Origin: Gordoniibacillus kamchatkensis
Lineage (GTDB): Bacteria > Bacillota > Bacilli > Paenibacillales > NBRC-103111
Direction of reading: 5' to 3'
NCBI RefSeq assembly: GCF_000829455.1
Contig: NZ_JXAK01000002.1
Location: 62,001-126,000, forward strand
DNA: 64,000 bases
The notes under the pieces were generated by a model. It did not search any database. It saw only the letters and a list, made by a program, of their open reading frames with translations, and was not told the DNA's origin. This document shows, piece after piece, positions 20,577-29,323 of the stretch. Both the position numbers and the translations under genes were made by a program. Every line of letters starts with the position of its first letter. Positions within the stretch are counted from its first letter, which is position 1.

Positions 20577-20999
20577 TTAAAGAATACTCATCCCCATTTT
20601 GTTGTCTTCTTGCCGGATTCCTTTACTGATTAAAAATTCAATTAAATGCTTTTCCGAGCTAACGTATATCGCCTTTGGAAATCCCTCTTTCCCGTGGTTG
20701 ATTTTCAATCCGCTTATGGTAAGTCTAATGGACAAGATCTCAGAGTAACGAAATATGAGCTTTTTTGAATAGCTTATAACGAAAAAATCTTCATACAACC
20801 TGATTTGCACAAAAGGATAGGACAACTTAGTTGTAACGAAACCGTCTCGAAATTTTCCTCCACCTGTAAAACTCTTCACTAACTCCGCTGATTGTTCTAT
20901 TTCTAACAATTCATTTTTCTGCTTTATCAAATAATAGAAGACCGTTCCAATAATGATTGGCAGCAAGATCAATGCGATGATAGCAACGATTTTCTCCAA
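20577..20999 (-). CDS. Small membrane-anchored protein, function unknown
   Basis: This protein of about 140 residues is not recognised. One strong helix is seen at once after the start (IVAIIALILLPIIIGTVFYYLI), and the rest is soluble with alternating beta-strand character (FVQIRLYEDFFVISYSKKLIFRY), somewhat like PH-type domains of small Bacillus membrane proteins. The TTG at 20999 with GGGGAG seven bases before is preferred over an upstream in-frame TTG. Base composition is richer in A and T than in the neighbours. Confidence 0.6.
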   Translation of the reverse strand: MEKIVAIIALILLPIIIGTVFYYLIKQKNELLEIEQSAELVKSFTGGGKFRDGFVTTKLSYPFVQIRLYEDFFVISYSKKLIFRYSEILSIRLTISGLKINHGKEGFPKAIYVSSEKHLIEFLISKGIRQEDNKMGMSIL

Positions 21000-21043
21000 T
21001 AATCTCTCCCCTACCCGTTTGATGATCGATGAGCGCAATAATG

Positions 21044-21070
21044 AAAAAAGCGATGGATCGGTTCCAGCGC
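21044..21070 (-). terminator. Terminator after the molybdopterin oxidoreductase gene
   Basis: GCG-TGGA and TCCA-CGC arms around ATCGGT form a short stem, followed on the minus strand by six Ts. A very similar hairpin ends the gene at 26630. Confidence 0.75.
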
Positions 21071-21102
21071 CGTATTATTTCATGCAGAATCGGCCTTGCC
21101 AT

Positions 21103-21783
21103 TCAGTCGTACTCTTTTCTTACCCACTCGTCCTCCGGAATCGGCAGCGCCTCGCCGGAGAAACGCTCTTCGCCGAACGGATCGCCGTAGGCGTGAAACC
21201 CGTTGCGCTCCCAGAAGCCTAAGCGATCCTCCTTCATGAACTCGATGCCGCGAATCCATTTGGCGCTCTTCCAAAAATACAAGTGAGGCACAAGCAACCG
21301 CAGCGGGTAGCCGTGCTTCGGCGTCAGCGGCGCGCCGTTGTACGAATGGGCGAGCAACACTTGATCGCCCAACAGGTCGGCCAGCGGCACATTCGTGTCA
21401 TAATCCGGATCGGCATGGATCATCACGTATTTGGCCCCCGGCTTAACCTTCAGCCCGGCAACCAAATCTCGGAAACGGACACCCTGCCATACCGTGTCTG
21501 CCTTCGACCACCGGGTCACGCAGTGAATGTCGCAGCGAACCTCAGTCTGAGGGAGATGGAGGATTTCATCGAAGCTCAGGCTGCGCTCGTTTTCCACCTC
21601 TCCGAACAAGCGCAGACTCCATGACGACATATCGTACGCAGGCACTTCCCCTTCATGTAAAATCGGGAACCGCCCGGTCCACACCTGCCCCGGCGGAAGC
21701 CGATCGGCCAGGGCGGGATCGGCAACCGCCGCAGTATCGATTTTCATCTGTTGAATACGTTTCGCTTTCTCGTGCACTTGCAT
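21103..21783 (-). CDS. Molybdopterin-dependent oxidoreductase, sulfite oxidase-like (YuiH type)
   Basis: This is a molybdenum-cofactor enzyme of the sulfite oxidase/MsrP fold, 226 residues. Cys in CDIHCVTRWSK is the expected Mo ligand, and the cofactor-binding segments WQGVRFRDLV, HGYPLRLLVPH and KSAKWIRGIEF are present. No Tat signal is visible, so a cytoplasmic place is likely, unlike MsrP. The ATG at 21783 has GGAGG five bases ahead; longer starts lack a ribosome site. It is transcribed alone. The substrate is unknown. Confidence 0.85.
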   Translation of the reverse strand: MQVHEKAKRIQQMKIDTAAVADPALADRLPPGQVWTGRFPILHEGEVPAYDMSSWSLRLFGEVENERSLSFDEILHLPQTEVRCDIHCVTRWSKADTVWQGVRFRDLVAGLKVKPGAKYVMIHADPDYDTNVPLADLLGDQVLLAHSYNGAPLTPKHGYPLRLLVPHLYFWKSAKWIRGIEFMKEDRLGFWERNGFHAYGDPFGEERFSGEALPIPEDEWVRKEYD

Positions 21784-22059
21784 GGACCTCCTACCTCGAG
21801 CTTCCGTTCTGTTTTGCGCGTCCTCGGGCGACGAGCGGCTGCTGCAGTAAGCCATCGCAAGCGGTGTCAATACTTAAGGCAGCATAGTACGGAAGTAAAA
21901 TAGCTTGGCAATGACAACCTCACAATGCAAGCATACTGTTCAAGACCGTCCCAAGCAATTACTTTTTGCAGAGCAGCACAATGCCCGTAAGCCGGACGCT
22001 TGCATAATCTTCCTGCGGAAGGCGAATTCTGAAAGCAAACGTCTGGCAGGAGGGATATT

Positions 22060-22584
22060 ATGTATGCCAAAGCTTTGATGTGGGGAATGTTAGTTGTCCC
22101 TTGGATTTCGCTGTTTGTCTTAAAACCGGCATCCATCCGCAGATTCATGCCTGTTTCGATTTTTGCGGCGCTCATCGTGACCATCGTGTTCGAAATAGCG
22201 CATGCTTTCCGGTGGTGGACCATCTTGGATAAGGCGATAATCGTTCCGTGGGGGTACATTACCAACACCGCATATACTTACGGGTTCTTTTTGATCGGAA
22301 CGCTTTGGATATTCAAATTCACCTACCGTAGGTTTTGGCTCTATATGCTGACGAATTTGGTGATCGACGGGGTGTTTCAATTTGGATTGGACCCTCTGTT
22401 CGCGCGAGCCGGGTTTTACCGATTCGAGAATATCACCCATTGGCAAACCTTTTTGATCATGATCGGCGTGGCGGTTCTGCTGTATTTGTACCAAATGTGG
22501 CAGGAAGGCTCGATCAGCCGCGAGGTCAAGAAGCAAGACGATCCGTTCGAGCTGCGCTTATCCCGGCGTGAAAAGGCCAGGTGA
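22060..22584 (+). CDS. CBO0543-type membrane protein
   Basis: This is a second small membrane protein of the same general type as the one at 4873, 174 residues with about five helices. The middle part FYRFENITHWQTF corresponds to the loop before the last helix in that family. AGGAGGG precedes the ATG by 5 bases. The C-terminus is charged. Function is unknown; it stands alone. Confidence 0.7.
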   Translation: MYAKALMWGMLVVPWISLFVLKPASIRRFMPVSIFAALIVTIVFEIAHAFRWWTILDKAIIVPWGYITNTAYTYGFFLIGTLWIFKFTYRRFWLYMLTNLVIDGVFQFGLDPLFARAGFYRFENITHWQTFLIMIGVAVLLYLYQMWQEGSISREVKKQDDPFELRLSRREKAR

Positions 22585-22605
22585 TCTGTCTGGCTATGCT
22601 GTCCG

Positions 22606-22764
22606 TTATCGTTCAGCGCCCGTAACCGCCAACGTCCATGTCCGCGTCCGCTTGGTCCGCGAGCGCATAAGCAAAAAGTGACCAAGTAAGCCCACGACGT
22701 TACAAGCAACCGTTGTCCCCAATAGCGTCATCGCAGTCTCTATCCGATCGTTTGCGTAGGTCAA
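22606..22764 (-). CDS. Possible small membrane protein of 52 residues
   Basis: A TTG at 22764 with AAGGAG 8 bases before it opens a frame of 52 codons. It predicts one hydrophobic helix (TLLGTTVACNVVGLLGHFLL) followed by a basic tail RSRTKRTRT, a layout typical of small single-span proteins. No family is recognised. It occupies the otherwise empty 22585-22908 gap. The support is only the ribosome site and the helix, so it may be chance. Confidence 0.35.
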   Translation of the reverse strand: MTYANDRIETAMTLLGTTVACNVVGLLGHFLLMRSRTKRTRTWTLAVTGAER

Positions 22765-22908
22765 GACGGTGACTCCTTATTGGTTATGCGACCGTAAGCG
22801 ACAAATAATGCCAATTTGCTGTTGCCGCAAAGCGCCTTCTGCCTTAGACTAGGAATGACTAACATGTCCATACGGCAAAACGACGCTTATAAACGGAGGG
22901 CGATCACG

Positions 22909-24045
22909 ATGACAGACGACCGGAAATATTGGCTGGACACGATGCTGCACATTGCTGGGCCAGTGCTTAAAGCGCTGGCGGCGCGCGAGTTGAAGCGCAC
23001 GATGCCGATGGAAGCGCGGACTGACGATCGCGACCGCTTCACCTACCTCGAAGCGCTGGGGCGGACGCTCGCCGGAATTGCGCCGTGGCTGGAGACGGGG
23101 CCGACGGAGGGCGAGGAGGGGGCCAAACGCGCCGCCGCCGCCGAGCTGGCCCGCGCCGCTATCGATGCCGCCACCGACCCGGCTTCGCCCGACGCGATGA
23201 ACTTCGACGAAGGCTCGCAGCCCCTTGTCGACGCCGCTTTTCTGGCCCATGCCGTCGTGCGCGCGCCGAACGAGCTGTGGCGCAAGCTCGGGGCCGATAC
23301 CCAGCGCAATTTGGTGCAAGCTTTGCTGCGCACGCGGGTCATTCTGCCCGGCTTCAACAACTGGCTGCTGTTCGCCGCCATGGTCGAGGCGGGACTCGCC
23401 GTCATGGGCGAGCGCTGGGATCCGATGCGCGTCGATTACGCCTTGCGGCAGCACGAACAGTGGTACAAAGGCGACGGCGCCTACGGCGACGGGCCGGATT
23501 TTCACTGGGATTACTATAACAGCTTCGTTATTCAGCCGATGCTGCTTGATGTGCTGGATACGGTCGGCAGCGCCTTTCCGGCGTGGGAGCGCATGAAGCC
23601 GGCCGTGCAGCGGCGCGCCGTCCGTTACGCGGAAGTGCAGGAACGCCTCATTTCCCCGGAAGGGACATACCCGCCGCTCGGCAGGTCGCTTGCTTACCGC
23701 TTCGGTGCATTCCAGCACCTGGCGCAGATGGCGCTGCGGGGAGAGCTCCCGGATGGCACCAGCCCGGCCCAAGTGCGCTGCGCGCTGACCGCCGTCATCC
23801 GGCGCACGATGGAGGCGGAGAGCACGTTCGATGCAGGCGGATGGCTGCGGATCGGCCTGTTCGGGAGCCAGCCGGACATCGGGGAGACGTATATCTCGAC
23901 CGGCAGCTTGTACTTGTGTACAACCGTATTTTTGCCGCTCGGCTTGCCCGGACATCACCCGTTCTGGCAAGGGGAAGCGCCCTGGACCGCCAAAAAGCTC
24001 TGGTCCGGCATCTCGCTTCCCGCCGACCACGCTTTGCATCAGTAG
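22909..24045 (+). CDS. DUF2264 domain protein
   Basis: This protein of 378 residues resembles the DUF2264 family, predicted to fold as an alpha/alpha toroid like many polysaccharide-active enzymes. Characteristic stretches are LEALGRTLAGIAPWL, FNNWLLFAAMVEAG, GPDFHWDYYNSFVIQPM and ISTGSLYLC. No signal peptide is present, so it acts in the cytoplasm, perhaps on short uptake products. The ATG at 22909 has GGAGGG 8 bases upstream. It stands alone with its own terminator. The substrate is unknown. Confidence 0.8.
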   Translation: MTDDRKYWLDTMLHIAGPVLKALAARELKRTMPMEARTDDRDRFTYLEALGRTLAGIAPWLETGPTEGEEGAKRAAAAELARAAIDAATDPASPDAMNFDEGSQPLVDAAFLAHAVVRAPNELWRKLGADTQRNLVQALLRTRVILPGFNNWLLFAAMVEAGLAVMGERWDPMRVDYALRQHEQWYKGDGAYGDGPDFHWDYYNSFVIQPMLLDVLDTVGSAFPAWERMKPAVQRRAVRYAEVQERLISPEGTYPPLGRSLAYRFGAFQHLAQMALRGELPDGTSPAQVRCALTAVIRRTMEAESTFDAGGWLRIGLFGSQPDIGETYISTGSLYLCTTVFLPLGLPGHHPFWQGEAPWTAKKLWSGISLPADHALHQ

Positions 24046-24083
24046 CAACTAAAACAGGGGGCGATTGCCGCCCTAAAACATCG

Positions 24084-24127
24084 AGGGGATTACAAGGCGC
24101 CTTTTGCAACTTTGTAATCCCCTTTTG
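24084..24127 (+). terminator. Terminator after the DUF2264 gene
   Basis: AGGGGATTACAA (24084-24095) pairs with TTGTAATCCCCT (24112-24123), then TTTT. It starts 38 bases after the stop. Confidence 0.9.
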
Positions 24128-24183
24128 ATATAATTTCATATAATGATCGGATTGGGCGGAAAGCCGACAGCAATCGGAATGGG

Positions 24184-24575
24184 GTGGAGATTTTGGACAG
24201 AAAAAGGGTGTTTACAGGTTCGCCTTGGGAGCCGATTGTAGGGTATTGCCGAGCCGTTCGCGTCGGAAACCGAATTGAAGTCGCAGGGACAACGGCAATG
24301 AAAGACGGGGAAGTGATCGGAGAGGGAAATCCCTACGAGCAAACCAGGTTCATCCTGCAGACGATTGAGAAGCTCTTTTTGAATTAGGCGCCGATTTATC
24401 TCACGTAGTAAGAACGAGAATGTTTGTCACGGATATAACGAAATGGGAACAAATCGGAAGGGCGCACGGCGAATTTTTTCGGGATATTCAGCCTGCTGCG
24501 ACTATGGTTGAGGTCAAGGCACTGATCGATCCGCGCCTGTTGGTAGAAATCGAAGCCGAAGCTATCGTTGAATAA
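24184..24575 (+). pseudogene. RidA/YjgF-family protein, frameshifted
   Basis: RidA-type proteins deaminate reactive enamines. The first part (from GTG 24184, or TTG 24193) reads FTGSPWEPIVGYCRAVRVGN and VAGTTAM, ending in IEKLFLN and a stop at 24385-24387. One base more after AAG at about 24371 would restore IEKALFELGADLSHVVRTR, and the second half to 24575 is intact: FFRDIQPAATMVEVKALID, matching the family C-terminus. A single-base loss, real or from sequencing, is the simplest reading. The restored length of about 130 residues is normal. A complete RidA gene is at 46732. Confidence 0.75.
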
Positions 24576-24656
24576 CGTTTATTTCCCGACTCGCTTATCT
24601 CGCCGCTGCCGGCGGCAAACCTGCACATCAAAGCGACCGGAATGGAGCGATACAAA

Positions 24657-25127
24657 ATGAGGCTATCGTCCGCAATCATCACCGCATTGTTGCTGCTGGC
24701 CGGCTGCGAATCCGCCGCTGTTTCGCAAGCGAAAACTCCAAGCGCATCGTTTCCAAGCGGCTCCTCCACAATGGTCGGCAGCCAAGGAAATATCGGCATT
24801 TTGGGGCCGGATTTTGTAGCGGGCAAAGGCAATAAATATATGTGGCATTTTTGGGGAGCAAAAGAAGAGCTTGACAAGAGCCCGTTCCGGGTCGAAGCCA
24901 TCAATCTGGAGACAACCGAGAAAACGAAAGCTCTCGTAGCCCATGCAGGCACCCCGCAGGAAGAGATGGTCTGGGAGTACGATATGCCGCCGGCAGGGCC
25001 CAACAACGGAGCCGACGCGCACATCCCTTCCAGTCTGAAAATCCCCTCCGGCGGATTATGGCGGATCGACGCCTATCTGGGCGGCAAGCTGAAAGGATCT
25101 ATCGTAGTGGATGTGAAAAACAGATGA
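24657..25127 (+). CDS. Lipoprotein, DUF4871/YhfM-like
   Basis: This is a secreted lipid-anchored protein of 156 residues. The signal peptide ends in the lipobox LLAGC, with Cys17 as lipid attachment site. A beta-rich domain of about 100 residues follows (GNIGILGPDF, KYMWHFWG, VWEYDMPP, LWRIDAYLGGKLKGSIVVDV), resembling Bacillus YhfM/DUF4871 proteins. The ATG at 24657 has GGAG nine bases ahead; an ATG at 24642 is possible. The DinB gene follows after 20 bases. Confidence 0.7.
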   Translation: MRLSSAIITALLLLAGCESAAVSQAKTPSASFPSGSSTMVGSQGNIGILGPDFVAGKGNKYMWHFWGAKEELDKSPFRVEAINLETTEKTKALVAHAGTPQEEMVWEYDMPPAGPNNGADAHIPSSLKIPSGGLWRIDAYLGGKLKGSIVVDVKNR

Positions 25128-25147
25128 TCGACGGGGAGGGAACAGGG

Positions 25148-25597
25148 ATGAGTGCATTGGCCAAATTGGAACAGCTTGTTGAAACCATTCCCGATATAAT
25201 TAACGGGATTAACGAAGAAGAGTTTAATAAAAAAGCGAAGCCGGAGAAATGGTCCAAAAAAGAAATTTTGGGGCATTTGTGCGATTCTGCCGCCAATAAC
25301 CACGTGCGATTTATGAAAATCGTTCTGGCTGAGGAGCCCGTCCACATTGAAGGCTATAAGCAAGACAAATTGGTGAGCATGCACGATTATCAGAACAACT
25401 ATACCAAAACCGAATTGGCGGCGTTATGGAAACAGCTCAACCGGCAAATATGCTATATTATGCGAAACGCAAGCAAAGAGGACTACGACAAATCATGTAT
25501 TTTGCCCGATGGGACAGCGGTTACGCTAGGGTGGTTATTCAACGACTATATCGATCACTTGTTGCATCACATGAAACAAATACAAGAAGCGGCATAG
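25148..25597 (+). CDS. DinB-family protein
   Basis: This is a four-helix-bundle protein of 149 residues in the DinB/YfiT group, whose members often bind a divalent metal through three His. The likely ligands are in LGHLCDSAANNHVRF (His42 region) and DHLLHHMKQI near the C-terminus. WSKKEILGHL is the typical entry into the second helix. Roles in this family include bacillithiol or other thiol transfer and stress response; the function here is not known. GGGAGGG lies before the ATG. Confidence 0.85.
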   Translation: MSALAKLEQLVETIPDIINGINEEEFNKKAKPEKWSKKEILGHLCDSAANNHVRFMKIVLAEEPVHIEGYKQDKLVSMHDYQNNYTKTELAALWKQLNRQICYIMRNASKEDYDKSCILPDGTAVTLGWLFNDYIDHLLHHMKQIQEAA

Positions 25598-25626
25598 GCA
25601 TTCGAAAAATGACGCCAACCGCACGC

Positions 25627-25662
25627 AAGGCCTCCAATCGCGACGTTGGAGGCCTTTCCTTT
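25627..25662 (+). terminator. Terminator after the dinB-like gene
   Basis: AAGGCCTCCAA pairs with TTGGAGGCCTT across a nine-base loop, and TCCTTT follows. Confidence 0.8.
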
Positions 25663-25686
25663 AGGCAGTTCCGCAGTGATATTGCG

Positions 25687-25870
25687 TTAACCGGGCGGCA
25701 CGAGCTTGTTCGTGTGCCAAGCGGCCATATAAGCTTTGGTGAATTGGGCCCGGTTGGCTGCACCGTATTTTCGGTAAATGGCGGTCAGATGTTTTTTGAC
25801 GGTAATGACGCTGACGTATAGCTTGGCGGCAATTTCGGCGTTGGACAGGCCATCTGCGATATAGGGGTCC
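25687..25870 (-). pseudogene. Remnant of a LuxR-family regulator (C-terminal HTH only)
   Basis: On the minus strand the frame ending at 25687 reads DGLSNAEIAAKLYVSVITVK, then KHLTAIYRKYGAANRAQF, the helix-turn-helix end of LuxR/NarL-type regulators. The frame is lost upstream, and no start, ribosome site or other domain is found between it and the next gene. It is therefore a leftover of a larger regulator, such as a MalT-like protein. Confidence 0.75.
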
Positions 25871-25983
25871 CGCCAACAAACAAATCGCTTTTATCTAAAC
25901 GGGCTCGTGTAAGCAGGCTATAACTGGAACAATACAGTCTTGGTCTGCTTTTTTCTGTCATTCAACTACTGTTTCCCGTTAGT

Positions 25984-26428
25984 TTAACGAAGTTTCGTTT
26001 GATCATTTAAATTTCGCAGAACAATTGGTATCGCTTCACGAAAAAATAAAACCAATTGTTTCATCTGTTCGGCGAAATCGGGACTATCCGGAAGACCGAT
26101 ATTAACTGGAATTTCTTTACCGTTATATAATTCATTAAATAAGGGAATATCGCGATTGTAGTTTAGTTTGATAAATTGTTTATGAAGATCACTCATGCCG
26201 ATGACAACGTCATAGCGTTTAAAGGATGATTCGTCCAATTGTGTTCTTGTAAAACCACCAATATCAATACCCATTTCATTCATGATGCTAAAATGAATGT
26301 CAGAATATTTACTAATGTCGCTGTTTGCCCTTATGCCAGCAGATGCAACGGTTACCGCTGTATTGTTACTCTGTTTCAGCTATCACGCTGCGAGTGTAGT
26401 TGTCGGTACAAACAAATAAAATATTCAT
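25984..26428 (-). pseudogene. Low-molecular-weight protein tyrosine phosphatase, degraded
   Basis: The ATG at 26428, after GGGGTGATGC, begins MNILFVCTDNYTRSVIAE, which has the C-x5-R-S phosphate loop (Cys7, Arg13). The frame then stops, and in another frame the protein goes on with NTAVTVASAGIRANSDIS and MNEMGIDIGGFTRTQL to 25984. About ten residues between Cys loop and second part are missing, so a deletion plus frameshift is needed. The usual C-terminal DPY acid motif appears only as LPDSPDF. The gene is probably dead. Confidence 0.75.
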
Positions 26429-26551
26429 TTTGCATCACCCCAACTTCTTTATCGTTTATGCAGATTCGTTATGGATTATTATACCATCTTAACTTCGTGA
26501 GCAGAGTCTGTGTTGGAAGATAATTACCCGTTTGTTGAGCGGATCGCTCAA

Positions 26552-26581
26552 AATAAATAAGCGATGGATCGGTTCCATCGC
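26552..26581 (-). terminator. Terminator after the glutathione peroxidase gene
   Basis: GCGATGGA (26561-26568) pairs with TCCATCGC (26574-26581), followed on the minus strand by a T-rich run. It is nearly the same hairpin as at 21044. Confidence 0.75.
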
Positions 26582-26629
26582 CACGCTATCGTATCCTTTA
26601 GTTTAATGACCAAAAATATTCATTTACTT

Positions 26630-27175
26630 TTAAAGCAGTGATTTAATTACTGGTTCAATTTCAAATGGTTCCGTCGTTGTTTCGTATCTTCCGTATACAT
26701 GACCGTTCCGATCGATCAAAAACTTTGTGAAATTCCACTTGATCCCATCACCAGCGTATATGTTAGGATACTTTTCTTGCAAAAAGTTCTGCATCCATTG
26801 ACCGTCTGAACTCTGGGTATCGAAACCTTGAAATGGAGCTTGCTCTGTTAAAAATTGAAATAATGGATGAGCAGTCTGACCTCTAACCTCCATTTTCTCA
26901 AATAACGGAAACGTCACTCCAAAGTTGCTCTCACAATATTCCCGCACTTCTGAGTTGTTCCCTGGCTCTTTCTCGTTGAATTGGTTACAAGGAAAACCAA
27001 GTATTTCAAAGCCTCGCTCATTGTGACTTTCGTAAAGCTTTTGAAGTCCAGCGAATTGGCGAGAATAGCTGCACCTACTGGCAGTGTTGACAATAAGGAG
27101 AACTTTTCCAAGATAATTTGACAATTCAATGAGCTTACCGTTAATTGTATTCACTTTAAGATCATAGATAGACAT
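26630..27175 (-). CDS. Glutathione peroxidase family protein (thiol peroxidase)
   Basis: This peroxidase of 181 residues reduces hydroperoxides, in Gram-positives usually with thioredoxin. Catalytic Cys35 lies in NTASRCSYS, where family members mostly have KCGFTPQ, so the residue after Cys is changed from Gly to Ser. FPCNQF supplies the Gln, and WNFTKFLID supplies Trp and Asn of the catalytic tetrad. GGAGGAGG precedes the ATG. It is monocistronic and more A/T-rich than the surrounding chromosome. Confidence 0.9.
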   Translation of the reverse strand: MSIYDLKVNTINGKLIELSNYLGKVLLIVNTASRCSYSRQFAGLQKLYESHNERGFEILGFPCNQFNEKEPGNNSEVREYCESNFGVTFPLFEKMEVRGQTAHPLFQFLTEQAPFQGFDTQSSDGQWMQNFLQEKYPNIYAGDGIKWNFTKFLIDRNGHVYGRYETTTEPFEIEPVIKSLL

Positions 27176-27379
27176 TAGATCATTCCTCCTCCAATTCCGT
27201 TATGATAACAATATTACAACTGGCTTCTATTGGTCTAATATATAATAAAAATAACATTAATAGGTAATTACAATAAACTAACAATCGACAACAAAAAAAT
27301 TCTTTCAATATTGCTCCACTATTCTGCCCTTTAGTTGAACAGCGGCGGATTGTTAACGAGTATCCGCCGCCAATAAGCA

Positions 27380-27785
27380 CTAAAAAAATCGTCGATAATG
27401 TTCTCTCCGGCGCTCGCCGCGGAGCTGTGCGTAGATTTGCGTGGATGATGCCTTCTCATGACCGAGCATACCTTGGATGAAATCCGGAGGGGCACCGTTA
27501 TCAAGCAGTTGACACGCATAGGTATGCCGAAAGTGATGTGGGTATTTAACGAAAAAGAGAACGAACAAACCGAATACGATGGCCTAAGCTGCTTGGCTTC
27601 AACCTCTTTGCTTGTTTTGCTAAGTATTCCTTCAGCATTGTTAACGTTACTTCCGTTATAGCCAGGTCGCCTAGCTCCAACATCAACATTTTGTGTTGAA
27701 GCGAGTATGCTTTTAATGTTTTTGGACTGAATCCTTGAATACGTTTGTCAGCCTCATACAACCTCCATAACTCACTTAAGTTCAT
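27380..27785 (-). pseudogene. Tyrosine recombinase/integrase with internal deletion
   Basis: The N-terminal part from ATG 27785 (AAGGGAGG upstream) reads MNLSELWRLYEADKRIQGFS and matches the SAM-like DNA-binding domain of phage-type integrases. It breaks at FVRSLFR. In another frame the gene ends with PHHFRHTYACQLLDNGA and the active-site region MLGHEKASSTQIYAQL, which holds His, Arg and the nucleophilic Tyr. Most of the catalytic domain, about 150 residues, is missing. It marks a lost mobile element; no attachment repeats were recognised nearby. Confidence 0.8.
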
Positions 27786-27965
27786 AAACAAAACCTCCCT
27801 TTAGAAGCTATTAAATCTAGTTTGCTTCTAAGAAGAGGTTTTAATCTGCATGATGTATTGAACTAGCGTGCCCGTTTGTTTAATCACATAGTTAAGGTCA
27901 AAGAGGATATTTATATGAAGCAGATCCATAATATACTCCAAACCTGTAAATGCTCACATCAGCAG

Positions 27966-29003
27966 CTAACTGGCCGGGCTTGCCTGATCCAGCATGGAAC
28001 GGGCTTCCTTCTTGATGGATTCCCTGAATTGCTTCACTTCCGGAATGTCCAGCTTTTCACCGTTTTTCCCTTTGAGAAAAACCGCGCCTTCCGTCTTCTT
28101 CAATATATCAAGCAATTTCTGCGTCATCTTCGCCGTCGCTGTATCCGGATTAGCTTGAATCGTTTGTTCGTACGTGCTTTTCACCTTCTGGTCGATCTTA
28201 AACGTCTCGAATTGGAAAATGGGCGTGTTATCCATCCCGACCAAGAAGGAGTAAAGGTACTGAATAAACCGCTGTTCCGCTTGGACACGTTCCTTCGATT
28301 GCGGGTATGTGCGAACGTAATTCTCTGCCGCCAGCGTGCGGGAAGCCAGTTCCTCCCACGTGATGATGAGGCCTCCATCCTCCGCTGATTTACTGTCCGA
28401 CTCCAAGGCCATCAACGCAATGAAAGCCACCATTCCCGGAGTCACCCGGTCGTCAAACCGTTTCAGCGCGCCGTAATCCAAGATCGGGAACACGTAGCCT
28501 TCGGCCGTCTCCAGCTTGTAGCCTCCGGCCAGCGTCTTCTCGACGAGGCTGCGCGTTTTTTCGTCCTTAATGTCGGCCGTCTGATCCGCGGTGAACGGCC
28601 ATTTGAGCTTGAGGAGCGTTTTCTGGACGTTGTCCGCGTTGAATTTCTTTTCAACCTCGGGCAAGTTTTTCTCGTAGTACGACTCCAATTCCCGTACAAG
28701 CTCGTCGGCGGTTTCCGGCGCCACCCCAGCCATCGCCTTGTCGAGCTTGACGTTCAGCTCGTCCGCCGGTGCGTCCGCTAGGACGATTCCGCGGAACTCC
28801 TCCAACACCATCTGTCCATTGTCATCGGGCTTGGCGGTTGGCGACGGGCTCGGCTGCGATGCCGTCGGCGAAGGGCTGGGGCTATCGGCTGAAGCGGTAG
28901 GCGACGGAGCCGAGTTGTTCCCGGCTTTGTCACATCCGGCAAGCACTGCGGATAAGGCTAGCATAGCGAGAATTCCGACAATCAGACCGCGATGAAGTTG
29001 CAT
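27966..29003 (-). CDS. Large lipoprotein, function unknown
   Basis: This is a secreted lipid-anchored protein of 345 residues. The signal sequence ends in LSAVLAGC, then a linker of about 35 residues rich in Ser, Pro, Thr and Ala leads to a helical domain (DELVRELESYYEKNLPEVEK, EERVQAEQRFIQYLYSFLVG-like stretches). No known family is recognised. GGGAGG precedes the ATG at 29003. It is transcribed alone. Confidence 0.75.
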   Translation of the reverse strand: MQLHRGLIVGILAMLALSAVLAGCDKAGNNSAPSPTASADSPSPSPTASQPSPSPTAKPDDNGQMVLEEFRGIVLADAPADELNVKLDKAMAGVAPETADELVRELESYYEKNLPEVEKKFNADNVQKTLLKLKWPFTADQTADIKDEKTRSLVEKTLAGGYKLETAEGYVFPILDYGALKRFDDRVTPGMVAFIALMALESDSKSAEDGGLIITWEELASRTLAAENYVRTYPQSKERVQAEQRFIQYLYSFLVGMDNTPIFQFETFKIDQKVKSTYEQTIQANPDTATAKMTQKLLDILKKTEGAVFLKGKNGEKLDIPEVKQFRESIKKEARSMLDQASPAS

Positions 29004-29252
29004 CTTACAATTCCTCCCTTGACGGCGTGAACAAGGTGACTGGAACGTTTTACTATATGAACCACTGTTGTATTGATCAATAAGACGGAGGCCCGCTGGA
29101 AAAGGTTGCTGGGAATCAGATAAAAAGTGCACACCTCTTTTGTTTGCCCATTAATGAACTCCTTATAAATAATTCTCTTTTTTCTATTTAGCTTTATATC
29201 ATCCATATTTTAACGTAAACCATTGAAGAAAACTGCCCGGTTGTTCAATAAA

Positions 29253-29282
29253 TCAAAAGGAGCCAACGTGGAAGCGGCTCCT
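29253..29282 (-). terminator. Terminator after the fatty-acid hydroxylase-family gene
   Basis: GGAGCC (29259-29264) pairs with GGCTCC (29276-29281); TTTTGATTT follows on the minus strand. The rest of the 29004-29323 gap holds only the probable promoter of the lipoprotein gene. Confidence 0.65.
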
Positions 29283-29323
29283 GCATTATCGTCTCTGAGA
29301 GAGCGACATTACTTCTATTCTGA

